Of a stretch of 9,038 nt of DNA, positions 6,559 to 9,038 are shown one piece after another. A program made the position numbers and the translations under genes. This DNA comes from Lysobacteraceae bacterium. GTDB lineage: Bacteria; Pseudomonadota; Gammaproteobacteria; Steroidobacterales; Steroidobacteraceae. Each line of letters opens with the position of its first letter. The stretch's first letter is position 1. Below the pieces are notes generated by a model that worked only from the letters and a program-made list of their open reading frames with translations, ran no database searches and had not been told where the DNA came from. The DNA is taken from contig JAAYXG010000268.1 of NCBI GenBank assembly GCA_012516015.1, positions 1 through 9,038 on the forward strand, written 5' to 3'.

Positions 6559-7522
6559 CGCGCATGAAGCCTTGGATGGCCTTACCCAGATCGTTCACCG
6601 CCATCGCATACATCGTGCTGCGGTTGTAGCGTGTGATCACATAGAAGTTCGTGAAGCCGACGCGGTACTCCGGGCCCTTCTTGCCGTCACCGACCACCAG
6701 CATGGCAGGTGCGTCGGGCGGCAATGTCGTTTCGAACTCCACGCCCTTGTCGCGAAGCGACTGCACCGTCTCGTTGAGGGCGATCTTCGTGAGATCGAAC
6801 GCGCTGAGGTCGTGCGATTTCAACGTGGCATCGACGATCACGGGCTCGCCGTCCTGCCATCCGAAGCCGCGCAGGTAATTCGCGACGGATCCGATCACAT
6901 CGTCCCAGCTGTTCCAAAGGTCGCGCTTGCCGTCGCCGTCGGCATCGATCGCGTACTTGCGGTAGCTCGTCGAGATGAACTGGGGCGCTCCCATCGCACC
7001 GGCGTAGGAGCCGAGCGCTTTCAGGGTATCGACGTCCTCCTCCCGCGAGAGCAGCAGGAACTGCACGAGCTCTCCCCGGAAGAAGGGGGCGCGCGGCGGA
7101 TAATCGAACGCGAGTGTCGCGAGCGCATCGATGACGCGGTAGCGTCCGGTGATACGGCCGAACGATGTTTCTACGCCCAGGATGCCGACGACGGTTGCCG
7201 CGAGACGCTCATCGCCGATGGCTTTGAGCCGCTCGCCGTGTGCAAGCGTGAAATCCGCGCCTTGATGGATGCGTACCTCGGTCAAGAATCGTGCGCGATA
7301 CTCGTGCCACGGGATGACGCGTTCGGCGGGGCGGCTGATCGCATCGAGGATCGCTTGCTGCGTTTTCGCTTGCTGGAGGAGGGATTCGACTTCGCGCCGG
7401 TCGAATCCATGCGCGCTCTCCATCTCGTCGATGAAAGCCCGCACCTCGGGACGAGTGATGTCGAGTGCGAATGCAGGGAAACATAGGCAGCTAGCCAATA
7501 GCGCGAAATGGAATCTCAACAC
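6545..7522 (-). CDS. mltB: Membrane-bound lytic transglycosylase B homologue (GH103)
   Basis: Periplasmic lytic transglycosylase that cleaves MurNAc-GlcNAc bonds with formation of 1,6-anhydroMurNAc. The catalytic Glu is E118 in GILGVETSFGRITG. Further family marks are LATLAFDYPPRAPFFRGEL, GSYAGAMGAPQFISTSYRKYA, and an EF-hand-like calcium loop DADGDGKRD (193-201) like that seen in E. coli Slt35. The C-terminus (FTNFYVITRYNRSTMYAMAVNDL) is typical. The 325 residues include a short signal (1-19, cleavage after AFA). A lipobox-like LLASC is also present, but with Cys at 12 the preceding signal would be too short, so a soluble periplasmic form is more likely. The start is either GTG 7522 or the adjacent TTG 7519. 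There is an in-frame TAA close upstream, so no longer form exists. It overlaps rlpA and lies 93 bases after rodA, where E. coli has no mltB. Confidence 0.95.
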   Translation of the reverse strand: MLRFHFALLASCLCFPAFALDITRPEVRAFIDEMESAHGFDRREVESLLQQAKTQQAILDAISRPAERVIPWHEYRARFLTEVRIHQGADFTLAHGERLKAIGDERLAATVVGILGVETSFGRITGRYRVIDALATLAFDYPPRAPFFRGELVQFLLLSREEDVDTLKALGSYAGAMGAPQFISTSYRKYAIDADGDGKRDLWNSWDDVIGSVANYLRGFGWQDGEPVIVDATLKSHDLSAFDLTKIALNETVQSLRDKGVEFETTLPPDAPAMLVVGDGKKGPEYRVGFTNFYVITRYNRSTMYAMAVNDLGKAIQGFMRDAGK

Positions 7523-7525
7523 GAA

Positions 7526-7532
7526 CTCTCTT
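7526..7532 (-). promoter_or_regulatory. Shine-Dalgarno before the tandem GTG-TTG start of mltB
   Basis: The minus strand reads AAGAGAG at 7532-7526, then TTC, then GTG (7522) and TTG (7519). The spacer is 3 bases to the GTG but 6 to the TTG, so the TTG may be the main start, shortening the protein by one residue. Neither is ATG, which suggests modest translation of this wall-cutting enzyme. Confidence 0.5.
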
Positions 7533-7615
7533 GATTGTCTCGATTAGAGGCTCGGCTTGGGTAAGCGCTAGAGCGTCCACGCCGTTTGGATCGCCACGCA
7601 CAACGTCGAGCGTCG

Positions 7616-8755
7616 TCAGCGCCTGACGAGTCTGCGTTTCGCACAGAGTGACATGAGGATACCGAAACCGGCCATGAGGGTCACCATCGCGGTACCGCCG
7701 TAGCTCACGAACGGCAGCGGTACGCCGACGACCGGCAAGAGTCCCGTCACCATGCCAGTGTTCACGAATACGTAGACGCAGAACGTCAGGCTCAAGCTGC
7801 CTGCCGCGAGGCGAGCGAACGTGTCTTGAGCCGTCGCAGACAGATACAGCGCTCGACCGATGACGAACATGTATAGGGCAATGACTGTAACGAGCCCCAT
7901 CAGCCCCCATTCCTCACCGATGACGGCGAAGATGAAGTCCGTGGAGCGTTCGGGCAAGAACTCGAGCTGAGCCTGACTGCCGTTGAGATATCCCTTGCCG
8001 AACACGCCGCCCGATCCGATTGCGATTTGCGATTGGATGATGTGGTAGCCGGCCCCGAGCGGATCGCTCTGCGGATCGAGGAACGTGAGCACTCGCTGCT
8101 TCTGATAGTCGTGCAGGAAGAATTGCCACGCGACGATCGCTGTCGGAACGAGGAGCGCGAACATCGAGGCGATATAGCGCATCTGCAAGCCGGCGAGCAG
8201 CAAGACCATCGCGCCCGACGAGGCGACGAGAAGCGATGTGCCGAGATCGGGCTGCTCGGCGATGAGCAGCGTCGGTACGCCGATGCCGAGGGTGAGAATG
8301 AGCAGCGACAACGGGCTCGGCGGAAGCGGACGTTCGTGCAGGTACCACGCACATGCGAGCGGGACCGCGAGCTTCATCATTTCGGACGGCTGGAAACGGA
8401 TGAACCCGAGATCGAGCCAGCGCTGCGCGCCCATGGCGATGTCGCCCGTCGCCGCCACGAGCAGCAGCAGGACGAGCCCGAGCAAGTACGCCCACGGGGT
8501 CGCAGTGCGAATCATTCGCGGCGGTACTTGCGCGAGGGCAATCATGGCGATGAGCCCGAGGGCGAATCGCAGCAATTGTGCTTCGAGATGGCCCAGGCTT
8601 TGGCCGGAGGCGCTGAACATGACGATCGTACCGACCGCGCCCACCAAGCACAGTCCGACGAAGAGGGGGCCGTCGAGGTGCAATGCCAGCAGCAGTCGGG
8701 CCGAGCCCGTAAGCGTCCGCTGCGCGCGCGAAGTCTCTAAGGCGTCGTAGTTCAT
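7616..8755 (-). CDS. rodA: RodA (MrdB), SEDS peptidoglycan glycosyltransferase
   Basis: Polytopic inner-membrane SEDS protein that polymerises lipid II into glycan strands during cell elongation, in complex with PBP2 and the Rod system. The 379 residues (E. coli 370) show about ten hydrophobic segments, the first near 29-47. SEDS marks are GAQRWLDLGFIRFQPSE (109-125), the large loop with PDLGTS (169-174), GAGYHIIQSQIAIGSGG (234-250) and LEFLPERSTDFIFAVIGEE. In the last, D273 corresponds to the catalytic Asp262 of E. coli RodA. The C-terminal VGVPLPFVSYGGT (343-355) is the classic SEDS signature. FtsW is the alternative, but the mrdA partner directly upstream decides for RodA. ATG 8755 overlaps the mrdA TGA by 4 nt (ATGA), giving translational coupling of the polymerase and transpeptidase. 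The 93 bases after its stop hold no clear terminator or promoter. Confidence 0.97.
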   Translation of the reverse strand: MNYDALETSRAQRTLTGSARLLLALHLDGPLFVGLCLVGAVGTIVMFSASGQSLGHLEAQLLRFALGLIAMIALAQVPPRMIRTATPWAYLLGLVLLLLVAATGDIAMGAQRWLDLGFIRFQPSEMMKLAVPLACAWYLHERPLPPSPLSLLILTLGIGVPTLLIAEQPDLGTSLLVASSGAMVLLLAGLQMRYIASMFALLVPTAIVAWQFFLHDYQKQRVLTFLDPQSDPLGAGYHIIQSQIAIGSGGVFGKGYLNGSQAQLEFLPERSTDFIFAVIGEEWGLMGLVTVIALYMFVIGRALYLSATAQDTFARLAAGSLSLTFCVYVFVNTGMVTGLLPVVGVPLPFVSYGGTAMVTLMAGFGILMSLCAKRRLVRR

Positions 8756-9038
8756 TCTGTCGTACGTGGCGCTTGCGCGGGCGGTGCCGGCTTGCGCTTT
8801 GCTTCCTGTTCGGCCAGCTGCTCGGGCGTGAGGAGGTAGGCATCGAGGATCCGACGCGCGACGGGTGCCGCGTATCCGGATCCGCCTCCCGGTGCGTTTT
8901 CGATGATGACGGCGACCGCGAGCTTCGGATCCTCGACGGGCGCGAAGGCGACGAACAACGCGTGATCGCGCAGGTGCTCGGCGAGCTCGTCCGCTTTGCG
9001 CATGCGCTCGTTCGCGGCAACGGTGAAGACCTGTGCCG
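8752..9038 (-). CDS. mrdA: PBP2 (MrdA) elongation transpeptidase, C-terminal fragment
   Basis: Only the last 95 residues are in the window; the gene continues beyond base 9038. The fragment reads AQVFTVAANE, then LAEHLRDHALFVAFAPVEDP and VIIENAPGGG, which matches the end of E. coli PBP2 (AQVFGLKEGE, IAEHLRDHKLMTAFAPYENP, MILENG). It is the terminal part of the transpeptidase domain; the catalytic SxxK, SxN and KTG motifs lie outside. After the fold ends (ILDAYLLT), a charged and Pro-rich tail of about 26 residues closes the protein. It cross-links strands made by RodA in the lateral wall. Its stop overlaps the rodA start by 4 nt. The ATG at 9003 is internal and not a start. Confidence 0.93.
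   Translation of the reverse strand, partial: AQVFTVAANERMRKADELAEHLRDHALFVAFAPVEDPKLAVAVIIENAPGGGSGYAAPVARRILDAYLLTPEQLAEQEAKRKPAPPAQAPRTTE

Noticed and set aside
6572..7486. A 304-codon open frame on the plus strand opposite mltB
   Set aside because: A high-GC antisense shadow: low-complexity charged translation, no recognisable domain, and it lies entirely over the well-supported mltB.
7914..9020. A 368-codon open frame on the minus strand across mrdA and rodA
   Set aside because: A frame-shifted shadow spanning two real genes, Ser/Arg-rich with no domain.
1..9038. CRISPR arrays, tRNA/rRNA genes, transposases, toxin-antitoxin or defence genes
   Set aside because: Looked for on both strands by eye. 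No regularly spaced direct repeats, RNA gene signatures or mobile-element proteins were recognised. The window is explained by housekeeping genes.

Overview
The window is chromosomal housekeeping DNA from a high-GC Gram-negative bacterium. The gene content (ExbD pair, LipA/LipB, DUF493/YbeD, PBP5-type DacA, RlpA, MltB, RodA, PBP2) fits Gammaproteobacteria. The run mrdA-rodA-mltB-rlpA-dacA-ybeD resembles what I remember from Xanthomonadales/Nevskiales/Steroidobacter-like lineages more than the E. coli order, where mltB lies elsewhere. That placement is inference from memory of gene order; no taxonomic marker is present.

Layout. (1) 1-2270, plus strand: the end of an ExbB/ExbD/TonB-type energy-transduction operon. 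It holds two tandem exbD genes, the first cut by the window edge, then a secreted TPR-repeat protein, and closes with a strong intrinsic terminator at 2243-2267. (2) 2363-4137, plus strand: lipA and lipB overlapping by 4 nt, for lipoate synthesis and transfer. (3) 4178-9038, minus strand, read from right to left: the end of mrdA (PBP2), rodA, mltB, rlpA, dacA and ybeD, a compact cell-elongation and peptidoglycan-remodelling cluster. lipAB and this cluster converge at about 4138-4177. No stretch over 300 bases lacks a gene.

How the parts work together. RodA polymerises glycan strands with PBP2 as its transpeptidase. MltB and RlpA cut glycan strands (RlpA has a SPOR domain that recognises denuded glycan). 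DacA trims pentapeptide stems. YbeD is a small ACT-like protein that traditionally sits between dacA and the lip genes. ExbD proteins pass proton-motive force to TonB, and the TPR protein is probably a periplasmic accessory of that machine.

I found no evidence of a previously undescribed system. The points worth a second look are modest: a PBP5-like DacA with an apparent lipobox as well as a C-terminal amphipathic helix; a LipB with an odd ~40-residue N-terminal extension over repeat-like DNA; the two diverged ExbDs; and the inverted lipAB block.
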